NCBI GenBank assembly: GCA_937877295.1
Contig: CALFIV010000263.1
Span: 1 to 16,834 of the forward strand
Length of the DNA: 16,834 nucleotides
From: an uncultured Clostridia bacterium
Lineage (GTDB): Bacteria > Bacillota_A > Clostridia > Christensenellales > CAG-138
Direction: 5' to 3'
Position numbers and translations under genes: made by a program. Below the pieces are notes generated by a model that searched no databases, was not told the origin of the DNA, and worked only from the letters and a program-made list of their open reading frames with translations. Positions 1 to 5,991 of this stretch are shown piece by piece. Numbering within the stretch: the first letter of the stretch is position 1; every line of letters begins with the position of its first letter.

Positions 1-391
1 GGCTGTTGCGCAGTGCAACGCCCAGAAGTGATCCTGCGCCGATGACGTGCAGATCCGCTTTGTTTTCACAGAAATACTTGAGCGATGTGATGGCCCGGGG
101 GCATTCCTGAATTTCGTCCAGAATCAGCAGCGTGCTACCGGGCTGAATGCTCACCTTCAACTCCAGGCAAAGCTCCCGAAGGATGCGCTCAATATCATAG
201 TCATAGTCAAAGATCGAGGAGAGCTTCCCACTTTCCTCAAAGTTCACATAGACCGTGTTTTCAAAATAGTCATGACCGAAGGCTTTCAGAGAATAGGTTT
301 TACCGCATTGACGAACACCGGTCAGCAGAAGGGGCTTCCTTCTTTTACTGTCCTTCCAGCTTACCAGCTTGTCCGTGATCATTCGCTTCAT
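1..391 (-). CDS. AAA ATPase, DUF4143-type, N-terminal part (3' end outside window)
   Basis: Partial gene; about 130 N-terminal residues are visible and the rest runs off the left edge. It starts MKRMITDK and reads without stops. Walker A is GVRQCGKT (residues 25-32), the Q-C variant of the GxRQVGKT loop typical of the ATPases that carry a C-terminal DUF4143 domain. Walker B is LLILDEIQ (88-95). A sensor-like GAGSLLGVAL follows near residue 120. These are known as large, common, poorly characterised bacterial ATPases, often horizontally spread; no specific function is established. The start is chosen because GGAGG lies 7 nt upstream of this ATG. The gene has its own extended -10 promoter and nearby palindromes, so autoregulation is possible (inference). 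The DUF4143 domain itself is not in the window, so the subfamily name rests on the N-terminal motifs. Confidence 0.85.
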   Translation of the reverse strand, partial: MKRMITDKLVSWKDSKRRKPLLLTGVRQCGKTYSLKAFGHDYFENTVYVNFEESGKLSSIFDYDYDIERILRELCLELKVSIQPGSTLLILDEIQECPRAITSLKYFCENKADLHVIGAGSLLGVALRNS

Positions 392-440
392 ACGCACACC
401 TCCTGGCCTTGGAATCATAAGAAAAAAGCTGTTCACAGGT

Positions 441-469
441 ATTATAGCACACATCTTGCGTTTTTCATA
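441..469 (-). promoter_or_regulatory. Promoter of the DUF4143-type ATPase
   Basis: On the minus strand a perfect TATAAT preceded by TGC (extended -10) lies at 441-446, about 50 bases before the ATG at 391. The -35 position (464-469) reads TATGAA, which is weak, as is usual for extended -10 promoters. That -35 hexamer is part of a TTTTTCATA half-site. Confidence 0.65.
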
Positions 470-490
470 GGAACTTTTGCGCTATAATTG

Positions 491-511
491 CATTTTTCAT
501 ATGAAAAAATG
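491..511. repeat. AT-rich palindrome upstream of the ATPase promoter
   Basis: A perfect 16-bp palindrome, TTTTTCATATGAAAAA, lies at 493-508 within a nearly symmetric 21-bp stretch. A half-site copy, TTTTTCATA, lies at 461-469 over the -35 of the ATPase promoter. The arrangement looks like an operator for a dimeric DNA-binding protein; no binder can be named from the sequence. Confidence 0.6.
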
Positions 512-574
512 TGTCGTCCAATGTCGTGTAAATGTCGTCCAATGTCGCCCCGATGTCGTCTTCACGTCGTCCCC
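512..574. repeat. Three tandem 21-bp repeats rich in TGTCGTC
   Basis: The first two units share TGTCGTCCAATGTCG exactly (512-526 and 533-547). A third, degenerate unit starts TGTCGTC at 554 and ends ACGTCGTCCCC. The period of 21 bp is two helical turns or seven codons. It could be an iteron-like binding array or the relic of a repetitive C-terminal coding tail; the sequence does not decide. No gene was found between 392 and 660. Confidence 0.6.
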
Positions 575-589
575 ATCAGCTGCTATACT
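561..589 (+). promoter_or_regulatory. Sigma-A-type promoter facing right
   Basis: TTCACG (561-566), a 17-bp spacer, then TATACT (584-589) preceded by TGC. It overlaps the last 21-bp repeat unit. The expected transcript would meet a terminator-like hairpin within about 50 nt. Confidence 0.5.
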
Positions 590-615
590 GTATGCTGTCA
601 GAAAAGGACGGAGAG

Positions 616-645
616 CATCAGGTACGTAGCCTGATGTTTTCTTTA
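616..645 (+). terminator. Terminator-like hairpin or attenuator
   Basis: A 7-bp stem, CATCAGG/CCTGATG (616-622 with 630-636), has a 7-nt loop and is followed by TTTTCTTT. It lies just downstream of the plus-strand promoter at 561-589, so it may be an attenuator left from a lost downstream gene, or may end a very short RNA. Confidence 0.55.
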
Positions 646-661
646 TGCCCTTTCGACAGAT

Positions 662-855
662 GATTGCCTCGGGGACTGTCTGCTGGCAGCTTTCCACATG
701 ATGATATGTCGGCCGGATTTCATCGCAGGTTCTGGACAGGTCATAACCAAACTCCTGGATGATGAACGCTTTAATATCCTCTTTGCTGCTTCCGCTACGA
801 GCCATGAAGATTGCACTTGCTGTCGCTTCGGCCCCCTTGATACCTTCCGGATCAG
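662..855 (-). pseudogene. ADP-ribosylglycohydrolase fragment
   Basis: About 64 residues on the minus strand resemble the C-terminal half of ADP-ribosylglycohydrolases: DPEGIKGAEATASAIF, then SSKEDIKAFI, EFGYDLSRTCDEIRPTY and ESCQQTVPEAI. In intact members the last motif leads into a segment with a GGD.DT metal-binding motif; here the homology stops abruptly after PEAI. Upstream, the homology begins at DPEG, directly next to an integrase piece on the other strand. No start codon of its own or full domain is present, so this is a truncated remnant (roughly a quarter of the usual length), not a working gene. Confidence 0.7.
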
Positions 856-865
856 ATATGTGCAG

Positions 866-1057
866 AAACCCACAATTCAGAAAATCCACAAACTGCTTAA
901 CAGCGCATTTCATCAAGCAATGAAGTGGGAACTTATGGATAAGAATCCAGCCAACTTCGCAGAGGTGCCAACATACGAAGCAGTAAAACGGGATATCTGG
1001 GATGTGAACACTCTGATGCAGGTAAACGAAATTTGTGACGATGATCTGTTGAAGCTT
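866..1057 (+). pseudogene. Tyrosine recombinase (phage/ICE integrase) fragment, core-binding domain
   Basis: On the plus strand, residues encoded from about 872 read IQKIHKLLNSAFHQAMKWEL, followed by NPANFAEVPTYE and DIWDVNTLMQVNEICDDDLLKL. This matches the end of the SAM-like N-terminal domain and the start of the catalytic domain of Tn916/phage-type integrases, where FACSMRIGEILGLTW normally follows. The match ends at CDDDLLKL, and no Arg, HxxR or Tyr catalytic motifs are present. The family assignment is recognition of conserved phrases, not a search. The piece is non-functional. Confidence 0.7.
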
Positions 1058-1073
1058 TGCCATTATAGTAGGC

Positions 1074-1229
1074 ATGAATATCTCAGAAGCAGCTATTGTA
1101 AATGATGCTCGCGTAATGGCCAAAGGGCAGGTTACGACACCAAAGAATATCCGTAACATTTTGGGTATAAACACTGGCGACCGTACAAGTCCGAACAGCG
1201 GGCAATCAGCGCGAATGCCACGCTCATAG
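1074..1229 (+). pseudogene. Truncated AbrB/SpoVT-type antitoxin remnant
   Basis: A 51-codon frame starts MNISEAAIVNDARVMAKGQ and continues VTTPKNIRNILGINTGDR. KGQVT.PK.IR..LG...GDR is the swapped-hairpin AbrB/MazE DNA-binding motif found in small antitoxins. After GDR (residue 37) the expected hydrophobic strand is lost and the frame runs into unrelated TSPNSGQSARMPRS before TAG. Intact relatives are about 80-90 residues, so this lacks the C-terminal half. The ribosome binding site is poor. The frame overlaps the 3' end of the convergent AraC-type gene by a few bases. A short functional DNA-binding peptide cannot be ruled out but is unlikely. Confidence 0.65.
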
Positions 1230-3404
1230 TTTTATACGATACTTTGAAGGAGACAATCCGTATTTTTTCTGAAACAGGACACAGAAATAGGATGAAGAAT
1301 TAAAACCAACATCTTCCGCGATATTTTTAATGTCAAGTTCCGTAGACAGCAGCAAATTTTTTCCTTTTTCCAATCGAAGTTCATTCACATACTGGGGGAA
1401 GGATTGTTCTGTTGCGCTGTTGAACAGACGACTGAAATAAGACGAACTCATATGGAAATATCTGGCGACGGACTGAACGCTTAACTCGGAAGAGCCCAGA
1501 TTTCTTTTGATATAATCGAATACATCTTCCAGCATATCTTTATGTGTAGCCTCCTGCTTTTCACGAAGGGCCTGGATGGTTCTGGTACAGACTTCAATGA
1601 TATAATTGCACAGATTATGTTGGGTTTTGATTTCGCTGAGACGCTGGATGTGATCCATGTAGATCTCTTTACTGACGGCCTTTTCATTCAACATTTCACA
1701 GGTTTTCATGTCCGCTTCGGTCAGCAGGTGAGCAATGGACGACAGAGCCTTATTCAGACGATATTTTTGCAGCTTGCGGATATACTGATCTATGATTTCC
1801 TCCAGGCCGAGAACATCCTGGGAATAGACTGCCGAAAGCACTGCATTTCCAATTGAATCCGGAACCGAATCATTCCTTCTCCCTTCCAACATGCCCGGCA
1901 GGCAGGTCCAGTTGTCTCCGTCAATCACACGATATCGGAGTATTTTCTGCATCTCCCTCAGGGTCTGTCCATAGTCTTCCGAAGCAGAGATGTCGCTGCA
2001 AATCATGATCATAGGTTCGGCAAGTACGGATTGCACCGCTTCCCTCAGCAGGGTGGTCTGTTCCAGCATCCCTACGTCCTGGAATCCAGCATCTCCCTCA
2101 ATTTCGCGAAGAACAACCGCATATTCCTCCTCGGATAAAGAAATCACTTTGTGGAAGAAGTGATTGCCCAGGGTATCTTGTAACGCCGATTCAAGCACGC
2201 CAATAATGAGCTTCATGGATACGGGAACGATTCCATCCTGTTCTTTAAAGCAGAAATGGAGCAGCAATATCAGATGTTCCTCCCGGAGGCCGTGAACATC
2301 AGAAAATAAAAGACGTTCCTTCCCCTGTATAGTCATTCCAGCAGTGGTTAGAATACTTCGCCACGAAGCATCTCCCAGCTGCTGCTTCATGCTTTGCTGT
2401 TCGGCAATCATTTTATGAGCGGATTCTGTCACCTGCTCAATCGGAATTCGTTGATCGGCCGGAGTATCTGCATAGCGGGTAATTGCATTGGTCAGATCAT
2501 CCACAGGTCTTGCAAGGCGGTAAGCTCCATAGGTGGCAAGCGCCAGTAAGATAAGCAGCAAGAAAAGCGTCGCGATGGTAGCTCGCTGGAATGATTTGTT
2601 GTGGAATATGCCATGATGCCCTTCCTGCAGACAAATGATAGAATAATCTGTTCCTTTGACAGGGGATGAAGTCAGAATATAGCCGCCGTGATCCGTGCCG
2701 CCGTTCATATAATGAAAAACAGCATCCTGCTGGCTTTCATTCATATCGTCCGTGGAACACAGGGAGTTCCCGTAAGGAGCAACCAAAGCCAGGGTCATCC
2801 CGCTTTCCTGGGGGAAAAGGCTGCTCATCAAAGCGGTAAGATTCAGGTTAAAAGCAATCCCCCGCTGACGGTCAAACGGCTGCAACAGGGAGAGAATGAG
2901 AATGGATTTATCAGGATAGATGGAGGCATTTGTAGTAAACTGAAGCTGGGTTCCCTCTAAAGCTCTGTCGTAAATATGCTGGTAGGAGCTCTCTGTAAGG
3001 ATCAGATTTGGCTGCTGTGACGTAAATTTGAGATATCGCTGGTTATATAACATAATTGACTGGACAAAGGCGTCATTGTTGCAGGTACTTGTCATTTCTC
3101 TGGAAACATGGGCCATTTGCTCATTCCATAGGTCTTCCGAAATCAGAACCGCCTGAACATTTGCATCCGCCAGGAGGTTGTAGCTGAAGATTCGATACCG
3201 CTCCAGATAAGAGCTGAATAGCTGGGAAATATGATTCGTTTGCTCGGTTTGATTTTGTAAAATATCATCCTGCAAACGATCATACTCCGCGAATGCAAAA
3301 ACAAAGCCTGTAACAAGAATGCTGAGCACGACGAACATGGCCGCCGCTCCGATCAGATATGTCGAATACCGCGTCCGGCGCTTTTCCCAGCGTGGAGACT
3401 TCAT
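1224..3404 (-). CDS. Membrane-anchored AraC-family transcriptional regulator
   Basis: 726 aa from the ATG at 3404, chosen because AGGCGG lies 9-10 nt upstream. An earlier ATG at 3461 (745 aa) has no ribosome binding site and adds a non-hydrophobic extension. Order: a basic N-terminus, TM1 (about 16-38), an extracellular sensor region (about 40-270, Cache-like by position), TM2 (about 274-296), a HAMP-like linker starting ARPVDDL, a cytoplasmic region of unknown fold, then two AraC helix-turn-helices in the last 100 residues (LSVQSVARYFHMSSSYFSRL; IAEDVGFNSSSYFCVLFQKK). This is the clostridial layout of regulators that sense extracellular sugars or peptides and usually control a neighbouring ABC importer. 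No importer is here: an IS lies upstream and gene debris downstream, so the target is unknown. Base composition is lower in GC than the genes to the right of 5000. Confidence 0.9.
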   Translation of the reverse strand: MKSPRWEKRRTRYSTYLIGAAAMFVVLSILVTGFVFAFAEYDRLQDDILQNQTEQTNHISQLFSSYLERYRIFSYNLLADANVQAVLISEDLWNEQMAHVSREMTSTCNNDAFVQSIMLYNQRYLKFTSQQPNLILTESSYQHIYDRALEGTQLQFTTNASIYPDKSILILSLLQPFDRQRGIAFNLNLTALMSSLFPQESGMTLALVAPYGNSLCSTDDMNESQQDAVFHYMNGGTDHGGYILTSSPVKGTDYSIICLQEGHHGIFHNKSFQRATIATLFLLLILLALATYGAYRLARPVDDLTNAITRYADTPADQRIPIEQVTESAHKMIAEQQSMKQQLGDASWRSILTTAGMTIQGKERLLFSDVHGLREEHLILLLHFCFKEQDGIVPVSMKLIIGVLESALQDTLGNHFFHKVISLSEEEYAVVLREIEGDAGFQDVGMLEQTTLLREAVQSVLAEPMIMICSDISASEDYGQTLREMQKILRYRVIDGDNWTCLPGMLEGRRNDSVPDSIGNAVLSAVYSQDVLGLEEIIDQYIRKLQKYRLNKALSSIAHLLTEADMKTCEMLNEKAVSKEIYMDHIQRLSEIKTQHNLCNYIIEVCTRTIQALREKQEATHKDMLEDVFDYIKRNLGSSELSVQSVARYFHMSSSYFSRLFNSATEQSFPQYVNELRLEKGKNLLLSTELDIKNIAEDVGFNSSSYFCVLFQKKYGLSPSKYRIKL

Positions 3405-3480
3405 ATCTATGTTCCGCCTTTCTGCGAAAGGCACCCATGAGGTCATGAAACCGGGCACCATTTCGCGTCAGATAGTAATT

Positions 3481-3571
3481 TGCTATACTTTTTCTGTAGG
3501 TATCAGCATACTACAGAACCCGAGGAGGTGAGTGGCGGGGCTGTATAGCGGCAAACCCCGCATTTTTATAT
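3481..3571 (+). promoter_or_regulatory. Promoter, palindrome, strong SD and terminator-like hairpin left of the IS
   Basis: In order on the plus strand: TGCTATACT (3481-3489, extended -10); an 11-bp imperfect hairpin TTCTGTA(G)GTAT-CAGC-ATACTACAGAA (3492-3518) that overlaps the expected start of transcription; a perfect AGGAGGTGA (3523-3531); and a GC-rich stem GCGGGG/CCCCGC (3535-3540 with 3556-3561) followed by ATTTTTA. An 18-codon frame (GTG 3532 to TAA 3588) begins right at the SD, too close for good initiation. This may be the leader or remains of a gene interrupted by the IS. The region 3405-3586 holds no other gene I can support. Confidence 0.4.
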
Positions 3572-3586
3572 GGTGTCGGCTGTCCT

Positions 3587-3605
3587 AAAGGCATCAATGA
3601 TTGGC
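3587..3605. repeat. Left inverted repeat of the IS110 element
   Basis: AAAGGCATCAATGATTGGC matches the inverse of 4980-4998 at 15 of 19 positions, including an uninterrupted CATCAA and TGGC. Its inner part GATTGGC also pairs perfectly with GCCAATC at 3673-3679. Confidence 0.65.
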
Positions 3606-3704
3606 GCAAAACCGTAGCCCGTAAACTTATCTCTTCCGAAGTTGACTCGATTTCGCCGGACGATCCGTCCCTGCCAATCCTGCAAATCTATTGTCGGAGG
3701 GACG
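3599..3704 (+). ncRNA. Candidate structured leader / bridge RNA of the IS110 element
   Basis: IS110 recombinases are known to use a bridge RNA encoded in a non-coding end of the element, usually upstream of the transposase gene in IS110 proper. The sequence here can fold into a closing stem GATTGGC/GCCAATC (3599-3605 with 3673-3679) enclosing two hairpins. One is GT(A)AACTT/AAGTT(G)AC (3621-3628 with 3639-3646, 10-nt loop). The other is GGACG/CGTCC (3658-3662 with 3666-3670). A mutually exclusive hairpin CGTCCCT/AGGGACG (3666-3672 with 3698-3704) would bury the transposase SD. Guide loops could not be matched to the element ends by eye, so the bridge-RNA call is inference from family and position. 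Confidence 0.4.
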
Positions 3705-3705
3705 C

Positions 3706-4962
3706 ATGTTTAAAATCTTCCGTAAGAATTGCTGCGGTCTCGATGTTCACAAAACGTGGATCTACGCTTGTATCGGCATTACCGACGTCAACTCCCGTAC
3801 TTCCTACCACGAAGCTCGTTTCTCATCCTTTTCCAAAGGACTCCGGGAACTGTCTCTTTGGCTTCAGAAGTATGACTGTAAGGAAGTCTGCATGGAATCT
3901 GCCGGTAAGTATTGGATTCCCGTTTACAACATCTTGGAGCAATCCTGCTTCGTTACCCTTGCACACCCTAAGTACACAAAACCTCAAAGAGGAAACAAAA
4001 CCGATCGGAAGGATGCTAAGTGGATCTGTGACTTGTTCATGTGCGATATGATCAAGCCATCCTTTATCCCGCCTGCTGAGATTCGGCATCTGCGCGATCT
4101 CGTTCGTTACCACGATAAACTGACCAATACTCTTACCGGGGAAAAGAACCGGGTAAGAAACTGTTTAACCGTCTCCAACCTCAAACTCGATGATGTGTTT
4201 TCCGATGTCTTCGGTAAATCCGCTCGTTCCATTACCGAGTTTATCCTTGCACATCCCGGCGAAGCCTTTGATGTATCACCCTTCATTGACCATCGCTGCA
4301 AAACGCCGATCGCGGAGATCCAAGCCGCCGTTGACGGCGCTGTCTCTCACGAACAGGCCGTAAAGCTTCGTGAATGCCTGGATCACATTGATCAGCTTGA
4401 ACTGCACAAATCTCGAATCGAATCAGAAATCTTGAGGATTGCCGAACCCTACTCCGTATTCCTTGATTTGCTGCGATCCGTTCCGAGTTTCAACTCTAAT
4501 CCGTTTACCGCCATTGCAATCCTCTCCGAGATTGGTTGCGATATGTCCGTTTTTTCCTCCGCCAAACATCTTTGCTCTTGGGCGGGCTGCTGTCCGAGAA
4601 ATGATCAAAGCGGAGGCAAGATCAAGTCTACGCGCATCTCCCATGCCGGAACGTATCTCAAACCGCGTCTGGTTCAGATCGCCAATGCTCTGATCCGTTC
4701 CAAGCAACATCCCGAATTCGGCGAGCGCTATCGCAGAATCAAGTCCCGTCGTGGCCACCGGAAAGCCATTATTGCCGTTTGTAAGATGCTCTTGACCGCT
4801 ATCTACAGCATCCTTTCCAAACTCGTCCCGTACTCTCCGGACGGCTTTCTCTCTGTCTCTCGTCCGATCAATGAATCCAAGGTCTTGACGAGAGCGCAGG
4901 GGCTACAACTCCTTCGTCTGCGCGGGTATACCTTTAAGGATGATCCTCCGTTGACCGTCTAA
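3706..4962 (+). CDS. IS110-family transposase (DEDD recombinase)
   Basis: 418 aa from the ATG at 3706, which follows GGAGGG by 4 nt. A TTG 15 bases earlier (3691) is in frame but lies upstream of the SD. The N-terminal RuvC-like DEDD domain shows GLDVHK (D13), MESAGKYW (E64) and KTDRKDAK (D100, D103). The C-terminal Transposase_20 part shows SWAGCCP followed by DQSGGK with the expected catalytic serine S302, then ISHAGTYLKPRL. Length is normal for the family and there is no frameshift, so the enzyme looks active. It would insert and excise the element through a circular intermediate, guided by a bridge RNA. Translation may be limited by a leader hairpin that covers its SD. Confidence 0.95.
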   Translation: MFKIFRKNCCGLDVHKTWIYACIGITDVNSRTSYHEARFSSFSKGLRELSLWLQKYDCKEVCMESAGKYWIPVYNILEQSCFVTLAHPKYTKPQRGNKTDRKDAKWICDLFMCDMIKPSFIPPAEIRHLRDLVRYHDKLTNTLTGEKNRVRNCLTVSNLKLDDVFSDVFGKSARSITEFILAHPGEAFDVSPFIDHRCKTPIAEIQAAVDGAVSHEQAVKLRECLDHIDQLELHKSRIESEILRIAEPYSVFLDLLRSVPSFNSNPFTAIAILSEIGCDMSVFSSAKHLCSWAGCCPRNDQSGGKIKSTRISHAGTYLKPRLVQIANALIRSKQHPEFGERYRRIKSRRGHRKAIIAVCKMLLTAIYSILSKLVPYSPDGFLSVSRPINESKVLTRAQGLQLLRLRGYTFKDDPPLTV

Positions 4963-4978
4963 GGGATACTGCCCATTC

Positions 4979-5001
4979 AGCCACCCTTTGATGGCTTTTT
5001 T
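4979..5001 (+). terminator. Terminator-like hairpin in the IS right end
   Basis: AGCCA/TGGCT (4979-4983 with 4992-4996) is followed by a run of T (4996-5001), 16 bases past the transposase stop. It coincides with the right inverted repeat (4980-4998), so the same bases may serve both recombination and termination. Confidence 0.5.
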
Positions 5002-5023
5002 GTTGTACCTTTTTCTATGGCCG

Positions 5024-5986
5024 TTATCTGACTTTTTGTTTCAAACTTTTCCCTCCGGAACAGTAACGCTCCAAAAACGGCAGAATCCGCGCCTTGTAGC
5101 CTTCCGGATCGGTGGCGTATGCCTCTCCGTGCTTTGCGCCGGGTACGGTCCATTGCTCCTTCGGCGCAGTACAAGCCGCATACAGCTCACCCATCATCCG
5201 ATACGGCACAACCTCATCCACGTCGCCATGCACAAAGTAGGTCGGTGTCTGCGAATGCGCAACGGCCTTTTTTGCGTCCGCCGGAAAATAGCTTGCGCCG
5301 GTTCTGAGGCGTGAAACCAGATCAACACACAGGCGCGAGATCGGAAGCCAGCCTTTCGATCCCTCGCGAAACAGATCAGCGGCTCTGGTATAGGAACAGT
5401 CCGATACGGCGCATTTGACGGATTGGGGCAAAGCCTTGCCTGTGGCAAGCAGGACCGTCGCCGCGCCCATTGAGACGCCCATCAGCGCGATGCTGCGATC
5501 TGCGCCGAACCGTTGCAGAACAAGATCGATCCATCCGCGCAGGTCCTCCTGTTCGCGGACGCCGTACGTGACGTACTTGCCTTCACTCTCATATAGCGCG
5601 CGTTGCGAAACGGCAAGCACGGAATATCCCGCATCGATCAACAGCTCGAACACGCCGCCGTAATCCCACCACGGCGCACTGCGCCAGCCATGCACCAGAA
5701 TCGCAGTCTTTTTGGAATTGCCGTTCGGATACCAGTTTGCTTTGAGATTCAAGCCATCCGCGGATCGCATTGTCAGCGATTCGTGCGGAAGCGCTTGCAT
5801 ATGATCGTAGGTCGCGACACGCATTTGTACAACCGGAGACGCATCCTTACGCGCGCCGTTCAGAATCTGCTTCGCCTGTTCGCTGTTGCCGCGGAACACC
5901 TTTTCATGAATCACCAGCGACGCGCTGACCAGCGTGGAGACTGCGACCGATACGCCGAACAGGATCAAATACCAATACCAGCGCAT
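5024..5986 (-). CDS. Membrane-anchored alpha/beta hydrolase
   Basis: 320 aa from the ATG at 5986, preceded by AGGTGA at 5-nt spacing. An alternative GTG at 5995 overlaps the upstream stop as GTGA and would add three residues. One N-terminal membrane segment (WYLILFGVSVAVSTLVSASL) anchors a catalytic domain resembling the YqkD-like group of serine hydrolases. The oxyanion-side motif is LVHGWRSAPWWDYG, the nucleophile elbow is GVSMGAA (S172), the acid is in HGDVDEVVP (D257) and the base in GAKHGEAY (H286): a complete triad. The substrate is unknown; peptidase or esterase activity is possible. It is the last gene of the yigZ-led operon, overlapping or touching the 834-aa gene. No terminator is visible after it; the IS lies about 25 bp downstream. 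Confidence 0.85.
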   Translation of the reverse strand: MRWYWYLILFGVSVAVSTLVSASLVIHEKVFRGNSEQAKQILNGARKDASPVVQMRVATYDHMQALPHESLTMRSADGLNLKANWYPNGNSKKTAILVHGWRSAPWWDYGGVFELLIDAGYSVLAVSQRALYESEGKYVTYGVREQEDLRGWIDLVLQRFGADRSIALMGVSMGAATVLLATGKALPQSVKCAVSDCSYTRAADLFREGSKGWLPISRLCVDLVSRLRTGASYFPADAKKAVAHSQTPTYFVHGDVDEVVPYRMMGELYAACTAPKEQWTVPGAKHGEAYATDPEGYKARILPFLERYCSGGKSLKQKVR

Positions 5987-5991
5987 AACCG

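Larger units (their letters stand above)
3587..4998 (+). mobile_element. IS110-family insertion sequence, apparently complete
   Basis: The element is defined by one DEDD/serine transposase gene and a 19-bp imperfect inverted repeat (15/19 identical) at both ends. The left copy is AAAGGCATCAATGATTGGC (3587-3605); the right copy is GCCACCCTTTGATGGCTTT (4980-4998), its inverse. IS110 elements lack proper terminal repeats, but the IS1111 subgroup has subterminal ones, so the real ends may lie a few bases further out. The left non-coding end (119 nt) is longer than the right (36 nt), which is the IS110-proper pattern. No target duplication is expected or seen. The element sits about 25 bp from the stop codon of the alpha/beta hydrolase gene. 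Confidence 0.75.

Noticed and set aside
512..574. CRISPR array
   Set aside because: Units are 21 bp head to tail with no spacers between them and no cas genes nearby.
497..1174. Long minus-strand frame of 225 codons across the debris region
   Set aside because: Only the part at 662-855 resembles a known protein; the rest is antisense of the integrase and AbrB pieces or the 21-bp repeats, and no ribosome binding site supports its start.
3574..3697. TGTCGG shared by the left flank and the IS leader as a target guide
   Set aside because: A six-base match is expected by chance over this length, and no partner match to the right flank was found.
3482..5028. CTTTTTCT similarity left and right of the IS as a target duplication
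   Set aside because: The match is imperfect, lies outside the inverted repeats at unequal distance, and IS110 elements do not make long target duplications.
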